Assembly (NCBI GenBank): GCA_937892025.1
Contig: CALAVA010000010.1
Location: 1-34,644, forward strand
DNA: 34,644 nucleotides
Source of the DNA: an uncultured Bacteroidales bacterium
GTDB lineage: Bacteria; Bacteroidota; Bacteroidia; Bacteroidales; WCHB1-69
Direction of reading: 5' to 3'
In this document: piece by piece, positions 6,695 through 15,126 of the stretch
Position numbering within the stretch: the first letter of the stretch is position 1
Layout: the number at the start of each line of letters is the position of its first letter
Notes under the pieces: model-generated
What the model was told of the DNA's origin: nothing
Databases searched by the model: none
The model's input: the letters and a program-made list of their open reading frames with translations, nothing else
Position numbers and translations under genes: made by a program

Positions 6695-9295
6695 TTAAGA
6701 TACAGTTACACAATTTTCATTGCAAGTTATTTTAAATACATATCCTTTTTCATAATTGTTTTCAAGCAGCTTATCTGTTAGTTTATCTTCTATATTCTCT
6801 TGAATTGACCTAATAATTGGTCTGGCACCGAAATCTTTTTCTTCTTGGATTTCGTTAAGAATATATTTGACAACATCGTCATCGTATTCCATTGAATATC
6901 CCATATTTTCAAGTCTATCTTCAAGTTTACCAATTTCAATCTTGATAATTGAATTCAAATTTTCGTCATTCAAGGTATTAAAATAAATTACGTCATTAAT
7001 ACGATTAAGGAATTCTGGAGGAAATCTGTTCTTTAATTGTTTGAGTAATATTCTTTTTGTATTTTCTTCTTCATTATTAGAGAAGCCAATTCCCTTTCCA
7101 AATTCGCTTGCGGCCTTTGCGCCAATATTTGAAGTGAATACAACGATAACATTCTTGAAATCAACACGTTGTCCCGAATTGTCAGTCAAAAATCCTTCGT
7201 CAAGAACTTGTAAGAAAATGTTATATACTTCTGGGTCGGCTTTCTCAATTTCGTCAAGAAGCAACACACAATGCTTTTTATTTTTGATTGTTTCTGTTAA
7301 TTGTCCGCCCTCTTCATAGCCAACATAACCAGGATTTGAACCAATAAGTTTATTAACAGAAACTTTATCAGAATATTCTGACATATCGAATCTAACAAGT
7401 GCCTTTTCATTACCAAACAATTCTTTTGCGAGTTTCTTGGCTAACAAAGTTTTACCTGTGCCTGTTTTACCAATTGCTATATAACTATACATACAGCCAT
7501 TGTTACTAAGTCCAACACGATTACGCTTTAGTGCCTTACAAACCGTGTCAATTGCCTCGTCTTGGCCAACAACACATTCTTTAAGCCTATCATTAATTCC
7601 AGATAATTTCTTTTTATCGTCTGAATTAAGATTACTTACAGGAATACCAGTTTTTGTTGAAACAAGATTAAGAACATCGTCAATCGTTACCGGTATATGG
7701 TTTTCGTTTCTGTTTTTTTCGTAAGTGTCTTTTTCTTCGTTAAATTTCTTTTTAAGTTCCAAGATTTCTTTTGAAATGCCATCAGCACTTTCGTAATCCT
7801 TTTCATTGTTTGCCTCTTCTAATCTGTCCTCAAATAACGAAATCTTTGCTTTTAATTCTTTCAATACTTTTGGCTCATTTGATGTACCAATTAATGAGCC
7901 TATTTCATCGAGAATATCAATTGCAGAATCTGGTAAATTACGTTCTGAAATGTATTTGTCAGCAAGTTTAACACAAGATTCAATAACGTCATCTTCATAT
8001 TTTACCTTATGGAAATCTTCATAAGACTTTTTAATACCATTTAAAATCATAATTGACTCTTCAATACTTGGAGATTCAACAATAATTTTTTGAAAACGTC
8101 TGGCAAGGCTTGGGTCCTTATCGAATGTTTTTCTATATGAAGAAAAATCAGAAGTACCAATTACTTGGATTTCTCCAGTTTCAAGCCCCCTTGCTAACAT
8201 TGAAGAAATTTCAAAATCATTATGTCCCTTGTCAGCCAAAATTGCGCCAATATTATCCATAAAAAGGATAAAATTCTTGTATTTCTTGATTTCATCCATA
8301 ACACCCTTAACACGTTCTTCAAACATACCTTTAAGGGTTGTTCCTGCCATCATAGCAGTCATATCAAGAGAAACAACACGTTTATTTAACAAAAATTCAG
8401 GAACATCGCCATTAACGATTTTATATGCAATACTTTCTCCAATTGCAGTTTTTCCAACACCTTCGCCACCAACAAGAATAGTGTTGTTCTTATTTTTTCT
8501 TCCAAGAATTCTAATTATAGCATTAACTTCTTTTTCACAGCCAATAATTGGTGTCATTTTTCCGGTTTCTGCCAATTCATTCAAATCAACGCAATATTCA
8601 TCAATATAAGGTGTCTTTGAATTATTTTTCTGCTTTTTCTGTTTTGAAGTTAATCCAGAAATATTTATCATTTCCCCCATATTTTCTTTAAGTTTTTTCA
8701 TGGCTTCTTCAGGTGTCTTTGCCATAATCATTTTAACCCCAACCTGACCATTTTCACTATTCATGCTTATAATGTCACTATCAGTGTCGATTCTTATCGA
8801 ATCATCTTGTATCTTGTTTTTTAATATTCCATATGTTAATCCAGCTTTATTAAAAACCTTTTTGATTTTATTATCTTCGTCATTGTTTCCCAAAATAGTT
8901 AAAAAAACAATTTCAGAAGTCAATTCTTCGGCATTTAATTCAGCCATTTCTTTTTCGGCACTTTTCAATACTTCCAAAAACTTATTGTCAAGTGTTGGAA
9001 CCCTGTTTGACTTAACAGCACTAAGTGCTTTTGAAGAAACAACTTGATAAAATGAATTATAAATTGCGTTCATTGTACTTGTCATCATACAAGACGTTAA
9101 TCTTCTGTAAAGTAAATTGTTCTTTTGTACCAATGAACCAAGCAAAAAATAGTTTAAATCAATTGTCAATGTTGGTAATTCTTTAGAAAGGTCATTGTAA
9201 ATAAAATTTAAAAGGTCTTCAAGTTCTTGTGACTTGTTTACGTTAATTTGATTTTCTTCCATTTCAAAATAAATTTCTTGTTGTTGAGTTAACAT
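6695..9295 (-). CDS. ClpC-like AAA+ unfoldase with two ATPase domains
   Basis: About 866 residues from ATG at 9295 (an upstream TTG at 9319 would add eight hydrophobic residues; ATG at 9262 is another option). A divergent Clp N-type domain lies around 100-160. The first AAA+ module has Walker A GGEGVGKT near 276-283. A short middle domain holds a UVR-like coiled segment (LEEANNEKDYESADGI), the hallmark of ClpC rather than ClpB. The second module has GKTGTGKT near 600, VLLLDEIEKAD (Walker B) and FLNRIND (sensor). Between them and the arginine region, GIGFSNNEEE sits where ClpC/ClpA/ClpX have the IGF/VGF loop that docks on ClpP, so it may feed substrates to host ClpP. No phage ClpP is visible here. 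Overall fold certain, partner inferred. Confidence 0.85.
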   Translation of the reverse strand: MLTQQQEIYFEMEENQINVNKSQELEDLLNFIYNDLSKELPTLTIDLNYFLLGSLVQKNNLLYRRLTSCMMTSTMNAIYNSFYQVVSSKALSAVKSNRVPTLDNKFLEVLKSAEKEMAELNAEELTSEIVFLTILGNNDEDNKIKKVFNKAGLTYGILKNKIQDDSIRIDTDSDIISMNSENGQVGVKMIMAKTPEEAMKKLKENMGEMINISGLTSKQKKQKNNSKTPYIDEYCVDLNELAETGKMTPIIGCEKEVNAIIRILGRKNKNNTILVGGEGVGKTAIGESIAYKIVNGDVPEFLLNKRVVSLDMTAMMAGTTLKGMFEERVKGVMDEIKKYKNFILFMDNIGAILADKGHNDFEISSMLARGLETGEIQVIGTSDFSSYRKTFDKDPSLARRFQKIIVESPSIEESIMILNGIKKSYEDFHKVKYEDDVIESCVKLADKYISERNLPDSAIDILDEIGSLIGTSNEPKVLKELKAKISLFEDRLEEANNEKDYESADGISKEILELKKKFNEEKDTYEKNRNENHIPVTIDDVLNLVSTKTGIPVSNLNSDDKKKLSGINDRLKECVVGQDEAIDTVCKALKRNRVGLSNNGCMYSYIAIGKTGTGKTLLAKKLAKELFGNEKALVRFDMSEYSDKVSVNKLIGSNPGYVGYEEGGQLTETIKNKKHCVLLLDEIEKADPEVYNIFLQVLDEGFLTDNSGQRVDFKNVIVVFTSNIGAKAASEFGKGIGFSNNEEENTKRILLKQLKNRFPPEFLNRINDVIYFNTLNDENLNSIIKIEIGKLEDRLENMGYSMEYDDDVVKYILNEIQEEKDFGARPIIRSIQENIEDKLTDKLLENNYEKGYVFKITCNENCVTVS

Positions 9296-9373
9296 ACAGA
9301 AATATTTTAAAAAAAACAAATGTTTTGATTTTTTTCCTATAAATGCGTATATTATATATAAAAAGGTATTAAT

Positions 9374-10099
9374 ATGGTATTAAAGAAAATTTATAACGAA
9401 GAAACAAAGACACAAAAAATTTGGTATGATTCTTCAATGATTTATTACACTGAAATGGTAGAATCTGAAGCAGAAAACAAAGGAAATTTGTTTGTTGTAT
9501 TCAAGAACGGACAGAAATACGTTTATAAAGACGTAAGGTTTGAAGATTATATATTGTTTATTAACGGAGGGACAGACGCTTCTCAAGGAAAAACGCTTAA
9601 CAAAGTAATTAAAAGCAAATATGACTATGAAAAAATAGGAGAAGCTGATATGGATGCTTTAAGGCTTGAATTTGAAAAAGAAAAAGAGGATGAGTTTGAT
9701 GTTTTACATACATATTTTATATCAGGTCACAGAAATATAACAGAAGAGGAATTTGAAATAAATTACAAGCCATCAATAGAATTTGCGTTATATGAAGACC
9801 CAAATGCAAAATTTGTTGTTGGTGATTATTATGGAGTTGACATTATGGCACAAAATTACCTTGTGGATGTACTTGGAGTTGACCCGAATAAAATAACAGT
9901 ATATCATATGTTTAATTCTCCAAGAAACAAAAACGAAAAAATAAAAAACACAAAAGGAGGGTTTACTTCTGACGAAGAAAGAGATGCAGCAATGACAAAT
10001 GCTTCATCAAAAGATATTGCATTTGTTAGAGATAACACAAAAATATCAGGAACTGGCTCAAATATTTTAAGAAGGTATTTATTGAAACATTTTGAATAA
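9374..10099 (+). CDS. KTSC-like domain fused to SLOG-like Rossmann domain
   Basis: 241 residues. Residues about 35-90 (GNLFVVFKNGQKYVYKDV ... ASQGKTLNKVIK) resemble the KTSC domain, a small beta module. Residues about 112-241 begin YFISGHRNITEEEF and contain KFVVGDYYGVDIMAQNYL, a glycine/aspartate nucleotide-binding loop typical of SLOG/DprA-like Rossmann proteins, and end GGFTSDEERDAAM ... SGTGSNILRR. SLOG domains bind nucleotides or nucleotide-derived signals, sometimes cleaving them. Divergent from the Clp-like gene with 78 bases between starts and no late-type motif upstream, so possibly not late. Function not fixed: it could hydrolyse or sense nucleotides. Confidence 0.6.
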   Translation: MVLKKIYNEETKTQKIWYDSSMIYYTEMVESEAENKGNLFVVFKNGQKYVYKDVRFEDYILFINGGTDASQGKTLNKVIKSKYDYEKIGEADMDALRLEFEKEKEDEFDVLHTYFISGHRNITEEEFEINYKPSIEFALYEDPNAKFVVGDYYGVDIMAQNYLVDVLGVDPNKITVYHMFNSPRNKNEKIKNTKGGFTSDEERDAAMTNASSKDIAFVRDNTKISGTGSNILRRYLLKHFE

Positions 10100-10102
10100 T
10101 AT

Positions 10103-10112
10103 GACTATTTAT
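10103..10112 (+). promoter_or_regulatory. Putative phage late promoter GACTATTTAT
   Basis: Exact motif copy, 46 bases upstream of the ATG at 10159. The same motif and similar flanking bases precede the paralogous gene at 13595. Confidence 0.6.
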
Positions 10113-10158
10113 TATTGAATATCACTCGAAAAATAACAATAATAAAAAAATATTTTAT

Positions 10159-10404
10159 ATGGAAACTTACAAAATAAATCACGAATTAAACCAATATGAT
10201 TACGTTGAAGGAATTGAATTTAATGGCTTAATGCCTGAGACGATGAAATTGACAGATACAACAGGAAAAAGTGATGAAAATGTTAAATTTTTTGGTGCAA
10301 ATGCAAAAGGTAGTGATTCACTTGAAGTCATTGATATTGATGCTATAATGGAAAGTGATTCTTCAGAAGGCGGAGAAAACAGCGGAGAAGGAGAAGGGAA
10401 TTAA
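10159..10404 (+). CDS. Short acidic protein, paralog of N-terminus of 13595 gene
   Basis: 81 residues. The first about 60 align with the start of the protein at 13595-15124: METYKINHELNQYD, EGIEFNGLMP and GSDSLEVIDIDAI each have near-identical counterparts there. The tail is a low-complexity Ser/Gly/Glu stretch ending at TAA. It has its own late-type promoter, so it is expressed as a separate small protein rather than being a fragment. The shared module may attach to a common virion partner, with the longer paralog adding a beta-helix. The IS1595-type transposon begins only 27 bases after the stop, separating the two paralogs. No known domain. Confidence 0.65.
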   Translation: METYKINHELNQYDYVEGIEFNGLMPETMKLTDTTGKSDENVKFFGANAKGSDSLEVIDIDAIMESDSSEGGENSGEGEGN

Positions 10405-10422
10405 TTTTTTTCTTAAAAACAA

Positions 10423-10430
10423 AAAAAATA
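10423..10430 (+). repeat. Left 8-bp target-site duplication AAAAAATA
   Basis: AAAAAATA directly abuts the left inverted repeat and recurs at 13502-13509 directly after the right one. Eight bases is the usual duplication for IS1595-family insertion. The AT-rich site lowers its uniqueness somewhat. Confidence 0.75.
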
Positions 10431-10454
10431 GGGAACTATGTACCAGTTGACAGC
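10431..10454 (+). repeat. Left terminal inverted repeat of the IS
   Basis: Begins GGGAACTAT and ends GTTGACAGC; matches the reverse complement of 13478-13501 with three mismatches. Confidence 0.85.
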
Positions 10455-10485
10455 AGATTAAATTAGTCAACACAGAATTTTACAC

Positions 10486-10515
10486 AAAGCGCATCTTTTC
10501 AGGTGCGCTTTTTTT
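10486..10515 (+). terminator. Terminator hairpin inside the left end of the IS
   Basis: AAAGCGCA / TGCGCTTT, an 8-bp perfect stem with a ten-base loop and a T-run. It would stop phage transcription entering the transposon from the left, upstream of the cargo gene's own promoter. Confidence 0.75.
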
Positions 10516-10544
10516 GCTTTTTAATTTTTTATTTTGTATATTTA
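10513..10544 (+). promoter_or_regulatory. Possible host-type promoter for cargo ATPase
   Basis: TTTG (10513-10516), a 20-base spacer, then TATATTTA (10537-10544), one base from the Bacteroidetes TAnnTTTG box. It follows a terminator and precedes the ATPase start by about 60 bases, so the cargo is likely independently expressed. Confidence 0.45.
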
Positions 10545-10607
10545 CAACAAATAAACCTTTTGAACGGAACATGACATAGCGTTTTGAAGGAAAACAAATT
10601 TAAAATC

Positions 10608-12275
10608 ATGTATAAAAACAATGAAAAAAATCAAGATTTTCATTTGGATAATGAAATGATTGACGGATTGAACAACGAAAGCAGTTCATTTGAAAAAGAG
10701 AAATTAGGAATCAACAATTCTTTTATCGTTAATGCATTGAGAAATTGTGGGTATAATAATTATTCTGCAATTTCTGACATTATTGACAATTCTGTTGAAC
10801 CAGATGTTGAAAGCAGTTTTGTTAAAGTTGATTTTGAAACAGAAGGTAAAGGTAAAGAGACAAAAATCGTTGGAATTTATGTTATTGATGACGGATGTGG
10901 AATGTCAAAAGAAATTTTGCGTGAAGCAGTTACGCTTGGAAGTAATACGGGTAAAAGCGGTGAATTAAACCTTGGTATGTATGGCGCTGGATTGAAAACG
11001 GCTTCATTCTCTATCGGTCAAAAAATTGAAGTATTTTCAAAAGAAAATAATGGAAACTTAAATTATGCGATTATTTCGCTTGAGAACACAATACAAAACA
11101 ATGAAGATATTTTTGTTGGATATAAATCATATGATAAAAGTTCTAATGAATATAAATGGTTTATTGAAAAAGTTGGCGAACAACATGGTACTATTGTGAA
11201 AATTTCATCAATTGATAGATTAAGTAACAAAGATTATAATAGTTTTAAAGGCACTTTAAAAACAAAAATTGCAGAGAATTTTAATAAGTTTATTTATAAC
11301 AAGGTATTGAAGTTTTTTGTGTGCAATGATGAAGTTCCTTATGTTGACTTAATGGGTAATAGTATTACAAATGATTTAATGGGTGATGGTGAATTTACTA
11401 TTGATGGACATACTATATCATATAAAGCTTGGTATATGGCAAAAAATGGAGATAACGATAGCGAATTTGAAGAAAACAATCACATATCAAACGGTAAAGA
11501 AAGTTATACAAGAAGAGATAACACACATCAAGGTCTTTACATTTATAGACAGAATAGACTAGTTGGAAAAGCGTTAACTTTAGGACTTTTTGTAAAAGAC
11601 CACTGGAAAAACGGATTTAGATGTGAAGTTTTTATTGATGGAAATTGTGACTATTTGTTTGAATCAACTTTTACTAAAATGATTATTGAAAGAACAAGTG
11701 ATTGCATGTCACAATCTCTTATTGATAAATTAAGAACCGAATTAAGCCCATTTTGGAAAGAGGCGACAAGAAGAGATAAACAATATAACAAAGAACATGA
11801 AGAAAACGACCCTGCTCTTAAAAAAGAAATGGAAGAATTTTATAGAAAGGTCACAGAAAAGCAAAACAAAAACATGCTTCTTAAAGCTGACAGAAAAGGT
11901 GTAAACAAACCTAAAACTGAAGATGAAAAAGAGCATAAAGAAAGAGGTCCACAAAAAAATCCGTCACCAACAAAAATAAGGACTAATAAGTGGATTGATG
12001 GGTTTGAGGAAGTTGCAATAGGAAGAGGCGCTGAAATGTATCTCATGGAAAGAACTAATAACAAACGAATTATGATAATTAACAAAGACCACGAGTTTTA
12101 CAAACAAATATATAGTAAACTTGATGCCGATTTGAAATTTTTAGTTGCGTTGTATATATCTTGCGAAGAACTTGCAAAACAAAGTGTAAATTATGCAAAT
12201 TCCCAAGAGGTTCAGCATATTATTGATGAATACAATAGTTCTTTTTCTTGGGAAGTTAATAAATCCTTATCCTAA
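10608..12275 (+). CDS. GHKL (MORC/MutL/Hsp90-like) ATPase, transposon cargo
   Basis: About 555 residues from ATG at 10608 (a TTG at 10584 would add eight). The N-terminal Bergerat fold is clear: N-box AISDIIDNS (54-62), G1 VIDDGCGMS (92-100), a TLGSNTGKSG segment (109-118) and G2 GMYGAGLKTASFS (123-135). ATP-driven dimer clamping is the usual mechanism. A charged Lys/Glu region near 390-440 precedes a C-terminal domain beginning KWIDGFEEVAIGRGAEMYL. Bacterial MORC/MutL-like ATPases of this type are often linked to restriction or defence loci, so a defence or competition role for the cargo is possible but unshown. It lies inside the IS boundaries, converges on the transposase and is AT-rich, unlike the transposase. 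Confidence 0.8.
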   Translation: MYKNNEKNQDFHLDNEMIDGLNNESSSFEKEKLGINNSFIVNALRNCGYNNYSAISDIIDNSVEPDVESSFVKVDFETEGKGKETKIVGIYVIDDGCGMSKEILREAVTLGSNTGKSGELNLGMYGAGLKTASFSIGQKIEVFSKENNGNLNYAIISLENTIQNNEDIFVGYKSYDKSSNEYKWFIEKVGEQHGTIVKISSIDRLSNKDYNSFKGTLKTKIAENFNKFIYNKVLKFFVCNDEVPYVDLMGNSITNDLMGDGEFTIDGHTISYKAWYMAKNGDNDSEFEENNHISNGKESYTRRDNTHQGLYIYRQNRLVGKALTLGLFVKDHWKNGFRCEVFIDGNCDYLFESTFTKMIIERTSDCMSQSLIDKLRTELSPFWKEATRRDKQYNKEHEENDPALKKEMEEFYRKVTEKQNKNMLLKADRKGVNKPKTEDEKEHKERGPQKNPSPTKIRTNKWIDGFEEVAIGRGAEMYLMERTNNKRIMIINKDHEFYKQIYSKLDADLKFLVALYISCEELAKQSVNYANSQEVQHIIDEYNSSFSWEVNKSLS

Positions 12276-12300
12276 AAGAAACATGTTGTATAACATGCAA

Positions 12301-12330
12301 ATAAGCCTTGTCAATCAAGGCTTATTTTTG
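12301..12330. terminator. Terminator between convergent IS genes
   Basis: ATAAGCCTTG / CAAGGCTTAT, a 10-bp perfect stem with a five-base loop and TTTTTG after it on plus. It lies between the ATPase stop (12275) and the transposase stop (12352). A second small hairpin CATGTT/AACATG precedes it at about 12282-12297. Confidence 0.8.
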
Positions 12331-12351
12331 TTGTTATAATAAGTCGTTAAA

Positions 12352-13350
12352 TTAAGCAACCTTTTTATGATAGTAAGACCTGTGCTTTGCGGCCCACATT
12401 TCCCCGTCAACAAGCGTTGAAGGACGCAATACATCCTTGTACTCAAACGACTTGATACTCTTGGCAAACATGTCAGCGAAACGCTTTGTGGCGCTTTCCT
12501 TTCTTGTGTTCCATCTGTACACCTGCTCGTCAATGTAACGCTGCAAATAGTCCTTGGAAACGCAATGGTATGTACCGAACACCACACGCTTGAAATGTGC
12601 CCAGAAGCCCTCAATTGAGTTGGTATGGATGTCATTTGAACGGACAAACTCACGCTTCCCGTGGTTAACGATTTGGTGGCTATAACCGCTCTTGTCAAGG
12701 TTGACATAGGAAACAAGTTCATCGGTAAACACATCGGCTTCCTTTGAGACATACTTTCCGACAATCGGCATCAGCGTTGCGCCTTTCGTATCCTTGACTT
12801 TCATCACAACCACATTACCCTCCTTGCGTTCTACCATTCCGAAAATTGGGGTCTTGGTCTTTGTGGAGCGGCCTTGCGTTCCCTTGACCTTCTTGCTTTC
12901 GTGCTTGTTGGTCTCACGGCCACCAAGGTACATTTCGTCCATTTCCACCTGACCTTTCAGCACGGCATCCTTGTCTTGTCCATACAAGCCACGGAGTTTG
13001 TGTAGGATGAACCAAGCGGCCTTTTGCGTCACTTGGATGTCCCTTGCCAATTGGCAGGAAGAAATGCCTTTCTTGTGCGAGGAAATGAGGTACATTGCCA
13101 TAAACCACTTGCGGAGTGAAATCTTGGTGTTCTCAAAAATGGTTCCAACGAGAACCGAGAACTTGTTTCTGCAATGGCTGCAAAAATAGCGTCCGTCACC
13201 ACACTCATAGCAATGGGTGCAGCCGCAATAAGGGCAAACAGACTTTCCGTCAGGCCAACGCTCCTCCGCAATAGTCTGCTTGCAGATTTCATCGGAGTTG
13301 AAATAGTCGGCAATTTGAATGAGGGATGTGAAGTTGTCAAAATCTATCAT
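12352..13350 (-). CDS. IS1595-family (ISXO2-like) transposase
   Basis: 332 residues, the usual length for the family. It has an N-terminal zinc ribbon with CPYC near 40 and CSHC near 57. The DDE/DDN-type catalytic domain shows GQVEMDEMYLGG (first Asp, near 138), FTDELVSY (second Asp, near 208) and HTNSIEGFWAHFKR (third motif, Asn/Glu, near 240), followed by the family's YIDEQVYRWN. It catalyses cut-and-paste or copy transposition of the 3,071-bp element. No frameshift or stop interrupts it. Its GC-rich codons contrast with neighbouring phage genes, and the ATG at 13350 lies 151 bases inside the right end. Confidence 0.95.
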   Translation of the reverse strand: MIDFDNFTSLIQIADYFNSDEICKQTIAEERWPDGKSVCPYCGCTHCYECGDGRYFCSHCRNKFSVLVGTIFENTKISLRKWFMAMYLISSHKKGISSCQLARDIQVTQKAAWFILHKLRGLYGQDKDAVLKGQVEMDEMYLGGRETNKHESKKVKGTQGRSTKTKTPIFGMVERKEGNVVVMKVKDTKGATLMPIVGKYVSKEADVFTDELVSYVNLDKSGYSHQIVNHGKREFVRSNDIHTNSIEGFWAHFKRVVFGTYHCVSKDYLQRYIDEQVYRWNTRKESATKRFADMFAKSIKSFEYKDVLRPSTLVDGEMWAAKHRSYYHKKVA

Positions 13351-13477
13351 AGCGAATCATTGTTGTCTTACATATACTTATAGTGTAAAACATACAATTT
13401 TTCAACCTGAAAAACCAGTTTTTTTGAAGAAAATCAGAAATTTGTGCTATTTTTGTGGCCAAATATCAGCAAAAGTT

Positions 13478-13501
13478 GCTGTCAACAGATATATAGTTCC
13501 C
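13478..13501 (-). repeat. Right terminal inverted repeat of the IS
   Basis: Reverse complement begins GGGAACTATATATCTG and pairs with 10431-10454. A related sequence appears as a solitary copy at 34290-34363. Confidence 0.85.
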
Positions 13502-13509
13502 AAAAAATA
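13502..13509 (+). repeat. Right 8-bp target-site duplication AAAAAATA
   Basis: Identical to 10423-10430, directly adjoining the right IS end. Confidence 0.75.
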
Positions 13510-13539
13510 AACGGATGGAATTCAGCCATTCGTTTTTTT
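13510..13539 (+). terminator. Terminator just outside the IS, before late promoter
   Basis: AACGGATGG / CCATTCGTT, a 9-bp stem with one G-T pair and a seven-base loop, followed by a T-run. It lies 14 bases upstream of the late-type motif. It probably belonged to the short acidic gene (10159-10404) before the transposon landed between gene and terminator. Confidence 0.75.
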
Positions 13540-13552
13540 ATGCGTTTTTTTT

Positions 13553-13562
13553 GACTATTTAT
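13553..13562 (+). promoter_or_regulatory. Putative phage late promoter GACTATTTAT
   Basis: Exact motif copy, 32 bases upstream of the ATG at 13595. Confidence 0.65.
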
Positions 13563-13594
13563 AAAAAAAAATAACAATTCAAAAAATAGTTAAA

Positions 13595-15124
13595 ATGGAA
13601 ACACATAAAATAAATCACGAATTAAGCCAATACGACCAAATAGAAGGAATAGAATTTGATGGGCTAATGCCAAAATTCATCAATAAAATAGGAATGCCGA
13701 TAGGTGATAGCAAAGAAAACAAAAAACTATTTGAGTTTAATCCAAATGGTTCTGATTCATTGGAAATTGTTGACATAGATGCAATACAAAATCCAAATAG
13801 TGGAAGCAAATCAGGAAAAACTGAACAAGATATCTTAGACCAATTGTCAAGCGCATCTGGTTCATCTGTAAATATAACAGTACCTGAAGGAGAAACGATT
13901 AACAATCTGCAAATACCAAATACCGTTACTTCTTCGCCAAAGATAACAGGTGAAGTCGCTGATGGGGCAACAATATATTATGATGCGCCAAAATCATCAA
14001 ATTACGTGACAATAAACAACACGTCAGAAAACCCTGTTAGCGTAAATGTTGGAAATTCTGTCGGTTCTGTTTATTTAACGGGTGATTATAATGACATCAA
14101 CCTAAGCGGAAAATCAATTTCAGCATCAAATTCAAAATATGCAAACGTAAACGGTACAATAAGCATTGATGACAGTAATGATTCAATTACTGGGGTTTCA
14201 TTAAGCGTTAATTTTGTTGGTGACGAATGTGGCGTAAACTATGAAGGAGAAAAGCCATTGACAATTAATGACGGAGACACAAGCATAATGGGAAGCCCAA
14301 CGATTTATGCACCAAACTCAACAGTTTCAATGGGTGGTAAATACACTGACGTAACAGCGACTGTAAGTGATAACACATTAATCCTTAAATCAGGTTTCCA
14401 TGCAAATTCGTTAAATGTTATCAAGGGTAATGTAATATATTATGGAGTTGATTTTGCAGATTTTGTCGATGAACTTGTAAGCAAAGACACTAATGTATCG
14501 CCTTTAGAAACTGAAATAACTTCAAGCAATTTCAATAAACTAACTTCATCCGCTGGAGTATATAAGATTGCAGAGGATATTGATGTCGCGAAAGGAATTA
14601 ATTTTGGAATCCTTACAAGCGGTAAATATAGATATGACCTTAATGGGCATACCGTAAAATGCGGTACAAAAACAGTTGGTTCTTTGTTCGTTAGAGGAAC
14701 AACACCTCAAATAGACATTGTTGGCGAAGGTAAACTTATAAATAACTCAGAATCATATTGTGTATGGCTGTCAGCAGAAAACGGTGTAATAAACATTTAT
14801 GGAGGAGAATTTGAAGGAACAACACATACATTGTATTCTGAAAATGGTACAATAAATGTTTATGGAGGTATGTTTAAATTGTCAAATGCTGAAACAGCAG
14901 ATAGAGACGTAAATGGTAATTTGAAATTTTTAGTTAACTGTTTGGATGCAAATTATACAAGTGGAACCGCTAAGATAAACATCTATGGCGGTAAATTCTA
15001 TGAATGGAACCCATCAGAATCATATGGAGAACCAGGAGCGCCTGTATCATTTGTTGCAAATGGATATCACGTTGTAGAATCAACAGAAAACGAAATAAAA
15101 ATATATGAAGTCATAAAAGATTAA
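13595..15124 (+). CDS. Beta-helix-like virion surface protein
   Basis: 509 residues. The first about 60 (METHKINHEL, EGIEFDGLMP, GSDSLEIVDIDAI) are paralogous to the 81-residue protein at 10159. The remainder is Asn/Ser/Thr/Gly-rich beta structure. From about 360, short repeated turns such as DLNGHTVKCG, VINIYGGEFEG, TINVYGGMF and KINIYGGKFYEW look like rungs of a right-handed parallel beta-helix, ending ANGYHVVES. Such repeats occur in phage fibres, decoration proteins and bacterial surface proteins. No signal peptide. A shared N-terminal module plus a variable beta domain suggests an anchor to the particle with an exposed C-terminus, which is inference. A late-type promoter and terminators bracket the unit, and the 84-residue gene follows after two bases. 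Confidence 0.65.
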   Translation: METHKINHELSQYDQIEGIEFDGLMPKFINKIGMPIGDSKENKKLFEFNPNGSDSLEIVDIDAIQNPNSGSKSGKTEQDILDQLSSASGSSVNITVPEGETINNLQIPNTVTSSPKITGEVADGATIYYDAPKSSNYVTINNTSENPVSVNVGNSVGSVYLTGDYNDINLSGKSISASNSKYANVNGTISIDDSNDSITGVSLSVNFVGDECGVNYEGEKPLTINDGDTSIMGSPTIYAPNSTVSMGGKYTDVTATVSDNTLILKSGFHANSLNVIKGNVIYYGVDFADFVDELVSKDTNVSPLETEITSSNFNKLTSSAGVYKIAEDIDVAKGINFGILTSGKYRYDLNGHTVKCGTKTVGSLFVRGTTPQIDIVGEGKLINNSESYCVWLSAENGVINIYGGEFEGTTHTLYSENGTINVYGGMFKLSNAETADRDVNGNLKFLVNCLDANYTSGTAKINIYGGKFYEWNPSESYGEPGAPVSFVANGYHVVESTENEIKIYEVIKD

Positions 15125-15126
15125 AA

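Larger units (their letters stand above)
10431..13501. mobile_element. IS1595-family transposon with GHKL-ATPase cargo, 3,071 bp
   Basis: The left end GGGAACTATGTACCAGTTGACAGC and the right end read inward, GGGAACTATATATCTGTTGACAGC, match at 21 of 24 positions, and both are flanked by AAAAAATA. The element holds two convergent genes: the GHKL ATPase on plus and an ISXO2/IS1595 transposase on minus, with a terminator hairpin between. The transposase region is clearly GC-richer than the AT-rich phage background, pointing to recent arrival from a bacterial chromosome, whereas the cargo gene is AT-rich. Intact ends, duplication and transposase suggest it may still be mobile. Confidence 0.9.
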
